Assembly: GCA_003104905.1 (NCBI GenBank)
Contig: PQAS01000042.1
Coordinates: 124,001-188,000 of the forward strand
Source of the DNA: Candidatus Methanoperedentaceae archaeon
Lineage (GTDB): Archaea > Halobacteriota > Methanosarcinia > Methanosarcinales > Methanoperedenaceae
Direction: 5' to 3'
DNA: 64,000 bases
Below the pieces are notes generated by a model. That model was not told the origin of the DNA. It worked only from the letters and a program-made list of their open reading frames with translations, and did no database searches. Positions 7,672 to 15,753 of this stretch are shown in pieces; position 1 is the first letter of the stretch, and each line of letters opens with the position of its first letter. Both the position numbers and the translations under genes were made by a program.

Positions 7672-8547
7672 TTAATATACCACAAGTTTGCTAAGAATAT
7701 CTGTTTTTGAAATAAGCCCTATAAGTTCTCCATTGACTTTGACCATGAGTCTGCCCACTTTTTCTTTATTAAATACCTTAACAACCTCATAAAGAGGCAA
7801 ATCACCGTCGACCGATATTATTTCCTTTGTCATGATATCTTTTATTTTCAGGCTTGTTTTCCCCTCTGCAAGCGTTTTGCCGATATCGGTCAGGGTCACT
7901 ATACCCAGTATCCCGTCCTTGTCTTTCACCGGAGCGCCATGGATATTATTCTTTACAAGTATCCTCGAAGCTTCCTGTATTGTTGCATTTGCCGGAATTG
8001 TTATGGGATTGTCCTGAATGTAATTCTTAACGGGTTTTTTTGGAAGCGAGATCATTTCCTGTATTACAAATAATACCGTATTTTCGGTATCATCCCTTCC
8101 GATCACAGACCCGCGCATCACAAGTTTATTTACCGGCGTGGGTCCTATCACTATGTTATCCCCGACTTCGAATTTTCTTATATCACCGATCACATGTACT
8201 GTAGCATTGCACAGGTCGGGATGCCTTACAGTCGTGAAACTTATTTCTGCAGCAGTAGCATTATCTATCAATTCATCATTCCGTCTTAAAGGGACGTTCA
8301 TTTCTTTATCCATGTCCGATAAGCTAAGCGCCCGATATGTCTCCCCGGTGGCCTTATATCCCCCCTTGGGTCCTGGCACACCCTCGACCAACCCAAGCGC
8401 TTTCAATGATTGCATTTGATTCCTGACAGTTCCGGGATTTCTCTCTATCACTTCCGCTATATCTTCCCCTTTAATTGCATGTTTTTTTGTGCGGTATAAA
8501 TTTATTAATGCTGTTAAGATTTCTTTTTGTATTGGTGTAAGTTCCAT
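7672..8547 (-). CDS. HTH-CBS domain transcriptional regulator
   Basis: Residues 1-75 form a winged helix of the archaeal type (MELTPIQKEILTALINLYR, then GTVRNQMQSLKALGLVEG with a Gly-rich wing PGPKGGYKAT). A beta-rich region of about 90 residues follows. Two CBS domains sit at about 165-222 and 230-290 (IKDIMTKEIISVDGDLPL in the second). This HTH plus CBS arrangement is a known archaeal regulator class in which the CBS pair senses a nucleotide ligand. It is convergent with the CBS/ParB gene; only about 20 nt separate their stops. Targets are unknown. Confidence 0.8.
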   Translation of the reverse strand: MELTPIQKEILTALINLYRTKKHAIKGEDIAEVIERNPGTVRNQMQSLKALGLVEGVPGPKGGYKATGETYRALSLSDMDKEMNVPLRRNDELIDNATAAEISFTTVRHPDLCNATVHVIGDIRKFEVGDNIVIGPTPVNKLVMRGSVIGRDDTENTVLFVIQEMISLPKKPVKNYIQDNPITIPANATIQEASRILVKNNIHGAPVKDKDGILGIVTLTDIGKTLAEGKTSLKIKDIMTKEIISVDGDLPLYEVVKVFNKEKVGRLMVKVNGELIGLISKTDILSKLVVY

Positions 8548-8697
8548 AAATTGTAAACTCTCCCTGATTCTTACTATCTCTTTTTGTATATATCTTTATT
8601 GATAATTACAATTGATACATTTATTTCCGTATTCAACTTCCTATCCTTTTTTAGAGTTAAATAGTATTCATTAATAATGAATGTTGCTGTGAAATTC

Positions 8698-9987
8698 CTA
8701 TTTCTTCTCCCATTTCTCAAGATATAATACTTCAGAAAGCGTTTTTCCCCTCTTTATCTCATCTCGTATCCGGCGCTCATTTTTTTCAACTTCGGCCGCC
8801 CGTCTTGCAATCTCATAAGCGCGTTCACGTGATATTACTACAACGCCATTATCGTCCCCGACTATGAAATCCCCTGGTTTTACGGTCTGCCCTCCGCACT
8901 GTATCTCAGCATTTATTTCCCCGAAACCTTTAGGCTCGCCAGCATTCGGAACTATTGATGTCGCAAAAACAGGAAAATTAAGCCTCCTGATATCATCAAC
9001 ATCTCTCACGGCGCCGCCTATCACAACGCCTGCGACACCCTTATTGATACTGCTCAATGTGGCAAGTTCGCCCCATGGGGCCACATGAGTGCTATTGTTA
9101 TTGATAACGATAATATCACCGGCTTGGGCAATATTTATAGCTTCAACGGATTTTGCCCAATCTCCGGGGAATGTCTGTACAGTGACTGCTCTTCCCACTG
9201 CTTTTGTCCCGGGGCAAATTGAATGGATATCTTTCATTGCTCCTTTTCTGTGCATGGCATCCGAGATATTGGGAGTTGATACAAGTCTTAGAAGTTCGAT
9301 GGTTTTCTCATCTATGGATTTTTCCGGTCCATCGGATAACTGCAATCCCTCCATACTCTGCCGTATGGCTCTTGCCGATGCTGTAACGTTCGATGACCTG
9401 ACGATATTTCCGCCAACGATGATGATACTTGCCCCGGATAATACCGCTGCCGCAGCGCTACGGGCATCCAGTCCCCCCGCTACCGCAATGGGTAGATTTA
9501 TTTTCATCGTCTTAAGGATCGTGAGCGGGTCCTCACCGAGCATCTGCTGATCGATCCCCACATGAATATTGATATAATCAATACCAAATTCTGCCAATTC
9601 TTTCGCTCTTTTTGCCGGGCTTGCTGTGGAAATCAGGTCGGCCATGATTTTGGCGCCGTATTTGCGGGCTGACCTTATAGCATCCTGGATCGTAGAATTA
9701 TCAGCGCTCCCAAGCAGAATAATGATATCAGCCCCGGCTTTGGCTGCCATTTCCACTTCCATTGCCCCCGTGTCTACTGTTTTCATGTCAGCAAGGATAA
9801 CGTTGTTCGGGAACGCCGCTTTCAATTTCCTAACGGCATCCATACCTTCACTCTTGATCAATGGTGTTCCTGCTTCTATCCAGTCCGCTCCCCCATCTAT
9901 TGCTTCTCTTGCGATCTGTATCGCGCGTTCTGCTTCCAAAACATCAAGAGCTACCTGAAGTACCGGTTTGATATGAATCACCCACAT
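8698..9987 (-). CDS. Bifunctional 3-hexulose-6-phosphate synthase / RraA-like protein
   Basis: The N-terminal domain (about 5-210) is a KGPDC/HPS-family TIM barrel: [22 protein letters not shown] and the catalytic [22 protein letters not shown] joins formaldehyde and ribulose 5-phosphate, or works in reverse to make pentoses in archaea that lack the oxidative pentose phosphate pathway. The C-terminal domain (about 235-400) is RraA-like with [13 protein letters not shown], a fold shared with aldolases and RNase E regulators. This fusion is known in archaea. Two starts are possible: ATG 9987, or ATC 9972, which would give the usual [10 protein letters not shown] start and has GGTGA 5 nt upstream. 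Confidence 0.9.
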   Translation of the reverse strand: MWVIHIKPVLQVALDVLEAERAIQIAREAIDGGADWIEAGTPLIKSEGMDAVRKLKAAFPNNVILADMKTVDTGAMEVEMAAKAGADIIILLGSADNSTIQDAIRSARKYGAKIMADLISTASPAKRAKELAEFGIDYINIHVGIDQQMLGEDPLTILKTMKINLPIAVAGGLDARSAAAAVLSGASIIIVGGNIVRSSNVTASARAIRQSMEGLQLSDGPEKSIDEKTIELLRLVSTPNISDAMHRKGAMKDIHSICPGTKAVGRAVTVQTFPGDWAKSVEAINIAQAGDIIVINNNSTHVAPWGELATLSSINKGVAGVVIGGAVRDVDDIRRLNFPVFATSIVPNAGEPKGFGEINAEIQCGGQTVKPGDFIVGDDNGVVVISRERAYEIARRAAEVEKNERRIRDEIKRGKTLSEVLYLEKWEKK

Positions 9988-10033
9988 ATAATTCAGCTTA
10001 TATGAATAAAGATTTACTGGTATGCTGAATTCA

Positions 10034-10104
10034 AAAGGAGAAAATATAAAGCATGTATGAACTCATCTAGTATCAGACAGGAGAAATCAATATAATATCG
10101 ATTG
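10034..10104 (+). promoter_or_regulatory. Unusual translation start region of ccmA
   Basis: The frame of ccmA is open only from 10071 and contains no ATG, GTG or TTG before codon 10230, which lies beyond the Walker A motif. aggag at 10079-10083 is followed after 8 nt by ATA at 10092, which would give the expected MISIEKLSKVFG start. Alternatively, ATG at 10053 (aaggag at 10035-10040) is in the same frame but separated by an in-frame TAG at 10068. Confidence 0.7.
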
Positions 10105-10799
10105 AAAAACTTTCAAAGGTATTCGGCACGAACGTTGTCCTTCGAAATATCGATCTTAAGATAGAAAAAGGTGAATTCCTCACAATATTCGGCCCCAATG
10201 GCGCAGGAAAAACCACACTTATCAAGATAATGGCAACACTTGTTACTCCTACCTCCGGAAAAGTCATTATCGATGGTCTTGATATCAAAGAGGAATCTAT
10301 TAAGGTCAGAAAGAAAATCGGTGTGATATCTCACGAAACATATCTTTACACTGAATTGACAGCAGCCGAAAATTTAAGGTTCTTTGGCAGAATGTATGAC
10401 ACAGTGGACCTTGAATCAAGGATAGATGAATTGATAGGGCAGGTTGGTTTGACATACAGGAAAAACGATCGCGTAAGGACGTTCTCCCGCGGGATGAAAC
10501 AGCGCCTTTCGATAGCAAGAGCCTTGATACACGATCCTTTGATACTCTTTCTTGATGAACCCTATACAGGATTGGACCAGCATGCTATAGCTACTTTTGA
10601 CAGGATACTCGGAGGCATGAATGCAAAGGATAAGACAAGAATCCTTATTTCCCATGATATAGAGCACGGTATTTCAATGTGCGACAGGGCAATAATCCTG
10701 ACAGGCGGTCATATTGCGCATGAGATGAGCAAGACCGAGATCAGCGACTTGCTCCAGTGCAGAGCTATTTATGAAAAACATGTGGAGGAGCGAAAATGA
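10092..10799 (+). CDS. ccmA: Heme exporter ABC ATPase CcmA
   Basis: A 235-residue ABC ATPase if translation starts at ATA 10092. It has Walker A GPNGAGKTTL at about residues 34-43, a Q-loop region near ISHETYLY, signature FSRGMKQRLSIARAL, Walker B LILFLDEPYTGLD and the H-loop ISHDIEH. Length fits CcmA, which powers release of heme-loaded chaperone in system I cytochrome c maturation. Its stop overlaps the ATG of ccmB by 4 nt, and ccmC follows, which supports the assignment over a generic ABC-2 ATPase. See the start-region entry: either a non-canonical initiator or UAG readthrough (pyrrolysine in some methanogens) is needed for a full-length protein. Confidence 0.85.
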   Translation: MISIEKLSKVFGTNVVLRNIDLKIEKGEFLTIFGPNGAGKTTLIKIMATLVTPTSGKVIIDGLDIKEESIKVRKKIGVISHETYLYTELTAAENLRFFGRMYDTVDLESRIDELIGQVGLTYRKNDRVRTFSRGMKQRLSIARALIHDPLILFLDEPYTGLDQHAIATFDRILGGMNAKDKTRILISHDIEHGISMCDRAIILTGGHIAHEMSKTEISDLLQCRAIYEKHVEERK

Positions 10800-11485
10800 A
10801 ATTCCTTGAGATCGCACGAAAAGATCTTCTGGCAGAATTTCGCACGAAGCAGATGCTCAATTCAATGGTGATTTTTGCACTTCTTGTGATAGTGATCTTC
10901 AGCTTTGCCTTCGGTAATGAAGCCACAATATTTGTTCCAAATCTTAATAAAAAGATAGTTGACCTGCTGGCTCCCGGCATGCTCTGGATCTCGTTCACGT
11001 TTGCAGGCATGTTGGGGCTTTCACGGTCGTTTGCCGGTGAAAAAGAAGAAGGATGTCTTGAAGGATTGAAACTCTGCCCGGCAGAAAGGAGTGAAATATA
11101 TAACGGGAAAGTCCTGTCAAATGCAGTTCTAATGTTTCTCATGGAAATGGCAACATTGCCTATCTTCATTGTGCTTTTTAGTTATGAAATCAAAAACATT
11201 TTGGGTCTCATTGTTGTAGTCTTCCTGGGTACTTTCGGCTTCATTTTTGTGGGAACACTTCTCTCCGCGCTCACAGTAAATACACGGACCCGCGAGATTC
11301 TTCTTCCGGTTATTTTATTTCCGGTACTTATCCCCGTGATACTTTCAGCAGTATCTGCGACCGGAATAATGCTTTCAAACGGGAATTTTTCGGATGTTGC
11401 AGGAGAGTTGCAGATACTTGTAGTATACGACCTCATTTTTTTCGTAGTAGCACAAATGGTATTTGAATATACGATCGAAGATTGA
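10796..11485 (+). CDS. ccmB: Heme exporter permease CcmB
   Basis: A 229-residue membrane protein with about six hydrophobic segments, the first at residues 24-41 (MVIFALLVIVIFSFAFG). The pattern LAPGMLWISFTFAGMLGLSR and the following EKEEGCLEGLKLCPAERSE are typical of CcmB. In system I it pairs with CcmA in an ABC complex at the cytoplasmic membrane. It overlaps ccmA by 4 nt and is followed by ccmC after 19 nt, so the three are one operon. Confidence 0.9.
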   Translation: MKFLEIARKDLLAEFRTKQMLNSMVIFALLVIVIFSFAFGNEATIFVPNLNKKIVDLLAPGMLWISFTFAGMLGLSRSFAGEKEEGCLEGLKLCPAERSEIYNGKVLSNAVLMFLMEMATLPIFIVLFSYEIKNILGLIVVVFLGTFGFIFVGTLLSALTVNTRTREILLPVILFPVLIPVILSAVSATGIMLSNGNFSDVAGELQILVVYDLIFFVVAQMVFEYTIED

Positions 11486-11504
11486 AAGGATAATATTATG
11501 AGGC

Positions 11505-12227
11505 ATGCAAACTAATGCTATGCTCAATATGCTCAAAAAAATTATTTATGCGATAACTGCCGTGTTGATATTAATTTCAGTATATCTTGTGCTCTTTATT
11601 GCTCCAATTCCCATAGATCCAGGTGCGGCAGCCGGTGATCCGGGAAATTTTAAAATATTCTATTTCCATCTTCCTATCGCGATTTCTGCATATCTATCAT
11701 TTTTTATTGTATTTATTTCAAGTATTTTGTATCTCAGAAGCAAGAAACAAAAATGGGATATGTTATCGTTATCTGCAGCTGAGGTTGGGGTTGTTTTTGC
11801 CTTCCTGACCCTTGTTAGCGGATCAATATGGGGAAGATCGGCCTGGAATGCTTATTGGGTTTCATGGGATGTGAGATTGAATACCTCGCTAATACTTTTC
11901 CTGATATACCTGTCATACCTGATGATCCGCCAGGCAGTGGAAGAACCCGAAAAACGCGCCCGGCTTTCGGCGGTTTTCGGTATAATCGGTTTTATAAGCG
12001 TCCCAATAAGTTTTCTTTCGGTGCGGTTCTATTCAAAGATGCACCCGTGCGTTGTCCCGCCATGTCCAAGCGGCGGGGGTGGAGGTATAGGGGGGGAAGT
12101 CTTATATTATCTCCTAGTTAATTTTTTAGCGTATTTCCTTCTGGCCGCATCACTCATGATGCTTAGAATGGATAACGAAAATTTGAAAGAAAAAGCTAAT
12201 GAATTGAAGCGGAAAAATAATCTGTAA
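11505..12227 (+). CDS. ccmC: Heme handling protein CcmC
   Basis: A 240-residue polytopic protein with about six membrane segments. It contains a WWD-type heme-binding motif, SIWGRSAWNAYWVSWDVRL, around residues 105-124, and flanking histidines in FHLP (about 55) and MHP (about 182). These are the features of CcmC, which binds heme for transfer to CcmE. A Gly-rich stretch PCPSGGGGGIGG follows the second histidine. ccmE and ccmF are not next to it and must lie elsewhere or be absent. aaagga at 11485-11490 is better spaced for a five-codon ORF at 11498 than for ATG 11505, so the true start is not certain. Confidence 0.9.
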   Translation: MQTNAMLNMLKKIIYAITAVLILISVYLVLFIAPIPIDPGAAAGDPGNFKIFYFHLPIAISAYLSFFIVFISSILYLRSKKQKWDMLSLSAAEVGVVFAFLTLVSGSIWGRSAWNAYWVSWDVRLNTSLILFLIYLSYLMIRQAVEEPEKRARLSAVFGIIGFISVPISFLSVRFYSKMHPCVVPPCPSGGGGGIGGEVLYYLLVNFLAYFLLAASLMMLRMDNENLKEKANELKRKNNL

Positions 12228-12307
12228 TAATTAGAAAAAAAGGAATTTGACATGGGACGTGTATAAAACAGACTACTTAATAAATAATTTAGGTAACTTG
12301 ATAAGTT

Positions 12308-12580
12308 TTATAGACATGCAGGGGCAAGACCTGACCAGCCTACCAGACTTTTAGGACGAGGAAATACATTGACATCACCAATCTCCGCCAGAATTGCTGA
12401 ACCTGATTTGTAACTTATTCCATAGATTGACATCAGAATTTGTAGTTGGTCTTGCTTTTGTTGCTTCTCTATATGTTGATTTATCATGGAATCCAGACGA
12501 TTAATCTTCGCTTTTAAAGAATCTATAACCTCCAGACATTCCCGAATTAACCAGATGTCTATCTGGCTGAGTTCTCAAGG
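12308..12580 (-). pseudogene. IS110-family transposase remnant
   Basis: On the minus strand, an open stretch of about 90 codons with no start encodes the C-terminal helix-hairpin-helix region of IS110/IS116/IS902 transposases. It reads LMSIYGISYKSGSAILAEIG, then DVNVFPRPKSLVGWSGLAP, then a stop (TAA, 12308-12310). A coiled region (SLKAKINRLDSMINQH) precedes it. The DEDD catalytic N-terminus and the last part of the gene are missing, so it is a dead fragment. Confidence 0.8.
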
Positions 12581-12715
12581 CACATTTATCTATCCGCAGA
12601 AAAAAAAAACCATGTTTCACAACAGGCTATAAGCCCAAAGTAATCGTTGGTTTTCTCTGCTTATACCGCAAGAATAATAAGGCGATACAGCAGTATTTAT
12701 TTTTCATGTTTATCT

Positions 12716-12733
12716 ATGAACCCGTAGGTTCAT
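12716..12733. repeat. Stem-loop between the two IS remnants
   Basis: atgaacc (12716-12722) and ggttcat (12727-12733) form a perfect 7-bp stem with loop cgta. It lies just before the TnpB fragment and may mark an IS end or a former junction. Confidence 0.4.
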
Positions 12734-12742
12734 GAATAGTTT

Positions 12743-13312
12743 ACAGGGTCAGGTTATCCCCGATTCAAAGGAAGAAATAGATATAATAGTTTCACCTATC
12801 CACAATCGGGTTTTGAATTGAAAGATGGGAAACTCACTCTTTCAAAAATAGGAACTTTCAAGGTTATCCAGCACCGGAAAATTGAAGGCAAAACCAAAAC
12901 CTGTACAATCAAACGGGATATTGATCAATGGTATGTTTCCTTTTCATGTGAAATCAGTAATCCAGTTCCGGCTAAAATCAGGACAAAAACAGGAATCGAT
13001 GTTGGATTAATTGATTTGATAACCCTGAGCAAACGGGGAACAGGTTAAACCTCCGAAGTTCCTGAGAGAATCAGAGGATAAATTAATACATGAACAGAAG
13101 CGGTTAAGCCGGAAAAAGCTCGGATCAAAGAACAGGAAAAAACAGATAATTGTAGTTGCAAAAGCACATAGAACAATCAGGAATCAGAGAAAAGATTTTG
13201 CTCATAAATTATCAAGAAATCTGGTTGATACCTATGACAGCATTAAATTTGAAGATCTACCGGAATTAACGCCCGTCAAGGATTACTCAATAGAGGATCA
13301 ATGCAGCGGGAA
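12743..13312 (+). pseudogene. Degraded TnpB (IS200/IS605 family) gene
   Basis: From about 12743 the plus strand encodes TnpB sequence: YPRFKGRNRYNSFTYPQSGF, then a KTCTIKRDIDQWYVSFSCE stretch and GIDVGLIDLITLSKRG, which holds the first RuvC aspartate. A frameshift near 13045 moves the rest to another frame (FLRESEDKLIHEQKRLSRKK, QRKDFAHKLSRNLV, SIKFEDLPEL). The N-terminus is cut off by a TAG at 12737. The RuvC-II/III region and zinc finger are deleted between about 13265 and 13300, leaving only the 3' tail beside the right-end hairpin. It cannot encode a working nuclease. Confidence 0.85.
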
Positions 13313-13345
13313 GCCACCCTACTCTTGTAGGGTGGTAGTTTCACG
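13311..13345 (+). mobile_element. IS200/IS605 right-end hairpin
   Basis: ccaccctac (13314-13322) and gtagggtgg (13327-13335) pair perfectly over 9 bp with loop tctt and are followed by tagtttcac. This subterminal hairpin is the usual right end of IS605-type elements, and in TnpB systems the 3' part of the guide RNA comes from this end. It abuts the stop codon of rps3ae (TGA read from tca at 13341-13343). Confidence 0.75.
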
Positions 13346-13922
13346 AGGCTATGGGTTCGGCCTCAATTTCCGTTTTCCTGATCTCTACCCTGCGAAGTGG
13401 ATAGATGGGTTTAACATCATGGTATATGCTGGCAGACAGTTTTCCTGTTACAACGTCCTGTACGAACTGCTCCATATCCATTTCCTTAGCTCTTCCTTCA
13501 ATAACATTGTTCATTATCTGGCGAATAGCTTTGACCTGGTTCTCACGAGCCCTTTTTATAGTGAAACACGATGGTTTTACTCTTATGGTATAACCGTCCC
13601 TGGTTTTTACCGAGACATTTGTCTCTACGGATGATGTTTCTCTCTTAACAAGTGAGCGCAGGTAATCCTGGGTCAGTTGATGGCCCATGTATTTTGTATA
13701 AGCGGAATCTCCACCCACGCGGTCAATTTTAAGGATAAGTTTGGTGTTCTGCTTTGAAAGGTCATTTGTCAACTCCCCAAGTGTGACTTCGATGTTCCTT
13801 CCTATCAACTTTTCCGGTTCATCCGCAATTGTTTCTCCGATATTTGATTTTCCGAACATGTCCGGTGCAACAAGGTTGTACCATACTTTAGCTTTCCAGC
13901 CTTCTGTTTTTGCTACTGCCAA
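13341..13922 (-). CDS. rps3ae: Ribosomal protein eS1 (S3Ae)
   Basis: The 193-residue protein matches archaeal eS1: begins MAVAKTEGWKAKVWYNLVAP, has IGRNIEVTLGELTND, KYMGHQLTQDYLRSLVKRE and the basic VKPSCFTIKRARENQVKAIR. It is part of the small subunit near the mRNA exit. Start has TGGAGG upstream. The C-terminus (ending EAEPIAS) and stop lie right against a TnpB element right end, so the last residues may have been altered by the insertion. Confidence 0.93.
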   Translation of the reverse strand: MAVAKTEGWKAKVWYNLVAPDMFGKSNIGETIADEPEKLIGRNIEVTLGELTNDLSKQNTKLILKIDRVGGDSAYTKYMGHQLTQDYLRSLVKRETSSVETNVSVKTRDGYTIRVKPSCFTIKRARENQVKAIRQIMNNVIEGRAKEMDMEQFVQDVVTGKLSASIYHDVKPIYPLRRVEIRKTEIEAEPIAS

Positions 13923-14030
13923 TTAATTTCCTCCAGTTATAATATGATTATGATGTGAAATAATTCACAAAATCATGCGTTTAATAGAGCAATGGATACT
14001 TAATACTTTTGGACATTTTTTTATGTTACG

Positions 14031-14318
14031 CTAAAACATCAGGTTCAGCGCTTCTTTTGCTGTCATTCCGGCCGACACACCACGTTTTTTTGCGGCTTCC
14101 GAAACATCCACAGCCTTTGCGTTCAATACGTCCTCAAAGCTCCTGACCCCGGTGACCCTCACAGCTACATCCCCCAGTTTATTGGCAATATCCATGTTCA
14201 GGTATCCGCACATGACAAAGCCGCAGCCGGCACGAATTACAAGCAGCGGGGCATATTCCATATCCATTTTAAATCCAAGAGCGCTCCCTTTTTCAAGATT
14301 TATCTGTACGATCAACAT
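14031..14318 (-). CDS. DUF1805 family protein
   Basis: A 95-residue protein with the DUF1805 (YunC-like) pattern: APLLVIRAGCGFVMCGYLNM, then IANKLGDVAVRVTGVRSFED. The family is small, alpha/beta, often found in archaea and Firmicutes, and has no assigned biochemical function. It is cytoplasmic by sequence. It is monocistronic here, about 100 nt from rps3ae on the same strand. Confidence 0.8.
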   Translation of the reverse strand: MLIVQINLEKGSALGFKMDMEYAPLLVIRAGCGFVMCGYLNMDIANKLGDVAVRVTGVRSFEDVLNAKAVDVSEAAKKRGVSAGMTAKEALNLMF

Positions 14319-14436
14319 AATCTTACATTGGATATGCCGGGAGAAATATTTTATTGAGTCGTCCGATTGTTTTATGGCATTTTTCTTTATGCCGAAAGAA
14401 ACGAATAAATAATGGTTTCACATCTAACTTCAGGGG

Positions 14437-15708
14437 ATGGTATCCATAAATCCCAAGTACCCTTTCAGGATTACAGGAAGAAATATTAGACCGGGCATTA
14501 ACAAATGGTTTGCCATTAGAAGAAATCAATACTTAGCCGTTGCTCTTGCATTATTCGTTTCATTCTTAATAAGAATATATCTTTCACAGGTTGAAGGACA
14601 CGTAAATGATATCTGGTTTTTTAAGACATGGAGTCGTGGTATATATTATACTGGTTTTGCTCATTTCTATGATGGTCTAAGGTCTGATTATCCCCCCTTT
14701 TATATCTATTTCCTGTGGGCAATAGGAACATTTTATAAATCATTCATATCATTTTCGTTTGACATTAATTCCCCTTTTTTCACTTTCTTAATTAAGCTGC
14801 CTGCAATGACAGCGGACATTTTAACGGCTTTCTTGATATTCCTGATAGTTAGAAGATATGGCAGATTTAGATTGGCTTTCCTATCTATGATCTCATATTC
14901 TTTCAATCCGGCAATAATATATGACTCTGCAATATGGGGACAGGTGGATTCTGTTTACACCCTGTTCTTCATGCTCTCCCTGATGCTTTTTTTCTCTGAT
15001 AAGCCGATAAGTTCAGGTGTCTGTCTGGTATTGGCCATATTGACAAAACCTCAGAGCCTTGTACTTTTACCTCTTTTTGCCTTATTCATAATAAGAAAAC
15101 AACCACTATTCACATCCGTAAAAGTAGCGGCCGCATCCTGTGCTGCATTTGTGGTTGTAGCATTGCCTTTCTATTCGGCTACCTCAATTTTTGACATATT
15201 CCGGCTGTATTCTTCATCATATATCCAATATCCGTATAATTCTTTAAATGCTTTCAATATCTGGGCTTTCACAGGTATGTTCCAGCCTGATGATACCCAA
15301 TTTTTGTTTATGACATATCGAATGTGGGGTTATCTCCTGTTCGGAATGATTTTCATATATATTGCGTACTCTACCCTGAAATACAAAGATGATATGTCGA
15401 TATATATCTCTTCTGCATTATTATTTTTCGCATTTTTTATGTTTTTTACACGGATACATGAAAGGTATCTTTTCCCTGTTTTTGCTCCATTGGCAGTCGC
15501 AATGACCCTGGACAGGCGTTTTTCTTATGTGTATATATTGGCAACAATTACCTTTTTGTTCAACCTGATTCTTGTGCTTGAACAAACAAAAGGAGGTTTA
15601 CCCAATGGTGAATTCTTGATACCTGTTGCGGCAGGAATTAACCTTATCTTATTGATATTTATGATTTCTTGTTATTCAAATACTGAACAAACTGTCAGGA
15701 TTAAATAG
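14437..15708 (+). CDS. Polytopic membrane glycosyltransferase (dolichyl-P-sugar dependent type)
   Basis: A 423-residue membrane protein with about ten hydrophobic segments starting near residue 33. The first loop after TM1 has GHVNDIWFFKTWSRGIY and RSDYPPFYIYF, placing the acidic residue typical of GT-C catalytic loops. Later motifs IWGQVDSVYTLFFMLSL, LTKPQSLVLLPL and FTRIHERYLFPVFAPLA are characteristic of archaeal/bacterial mannosyl- or glycosyltransferases related to PMT and DUF2029 families. It probably transfers a sugar from a polyprenyl phosphate on the outer face. The acceptor is unknown; S-layer glycoproteins are plausible. Confidence 0.75.
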   Translation: MVSINPKYPFRITGRNIRPGINKWFAIRRNQYLAVALALFVSFLIRIYLSQVEGHVNDIWFFKTWSRGIYYTGFAHFYDGLRSDYPPFYIYFLWAIGTFYKSFISFSFDINSPFFTFLIKLPAMTADILTAFLIFLIVRRYGRFRLAFLSMISYSFNPAIIYDSAIWGQVDSVYTLFFMLSLMLFFSDKPISSGVCLVLAILTKPQSLVLLPLFALFIIRKQPLFTSVKVAAASCAAFVVVALPFYSATSIFDIFRLYSSSYIQYPYNSLNAFNIWAFTGMFQPDDTQFLFMTYRMWGYLLFGMIFIYIAYSTLKYKDDMSIYISSALLFFAFFMFFTRIHERYLFPVFAPLAVAMTLDRRFSYVYILATITFLFNLILVLEQTKGGLPNGEFLIPVAAGINLILLIFMISCYSNTEQTVRIK

Positions 15709-15753
15709 TTTTAAAGTATCACTTAAAACAAGTTTGAGGAACGAAAAAAAAAC

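Noticed and set aside
12818-13048. Stand-alone 76-residue protein
   Set aside because: The sequence is a central piece of TnpB, open on both sides in TnpB frames; it is a fragment of a pseudogene.
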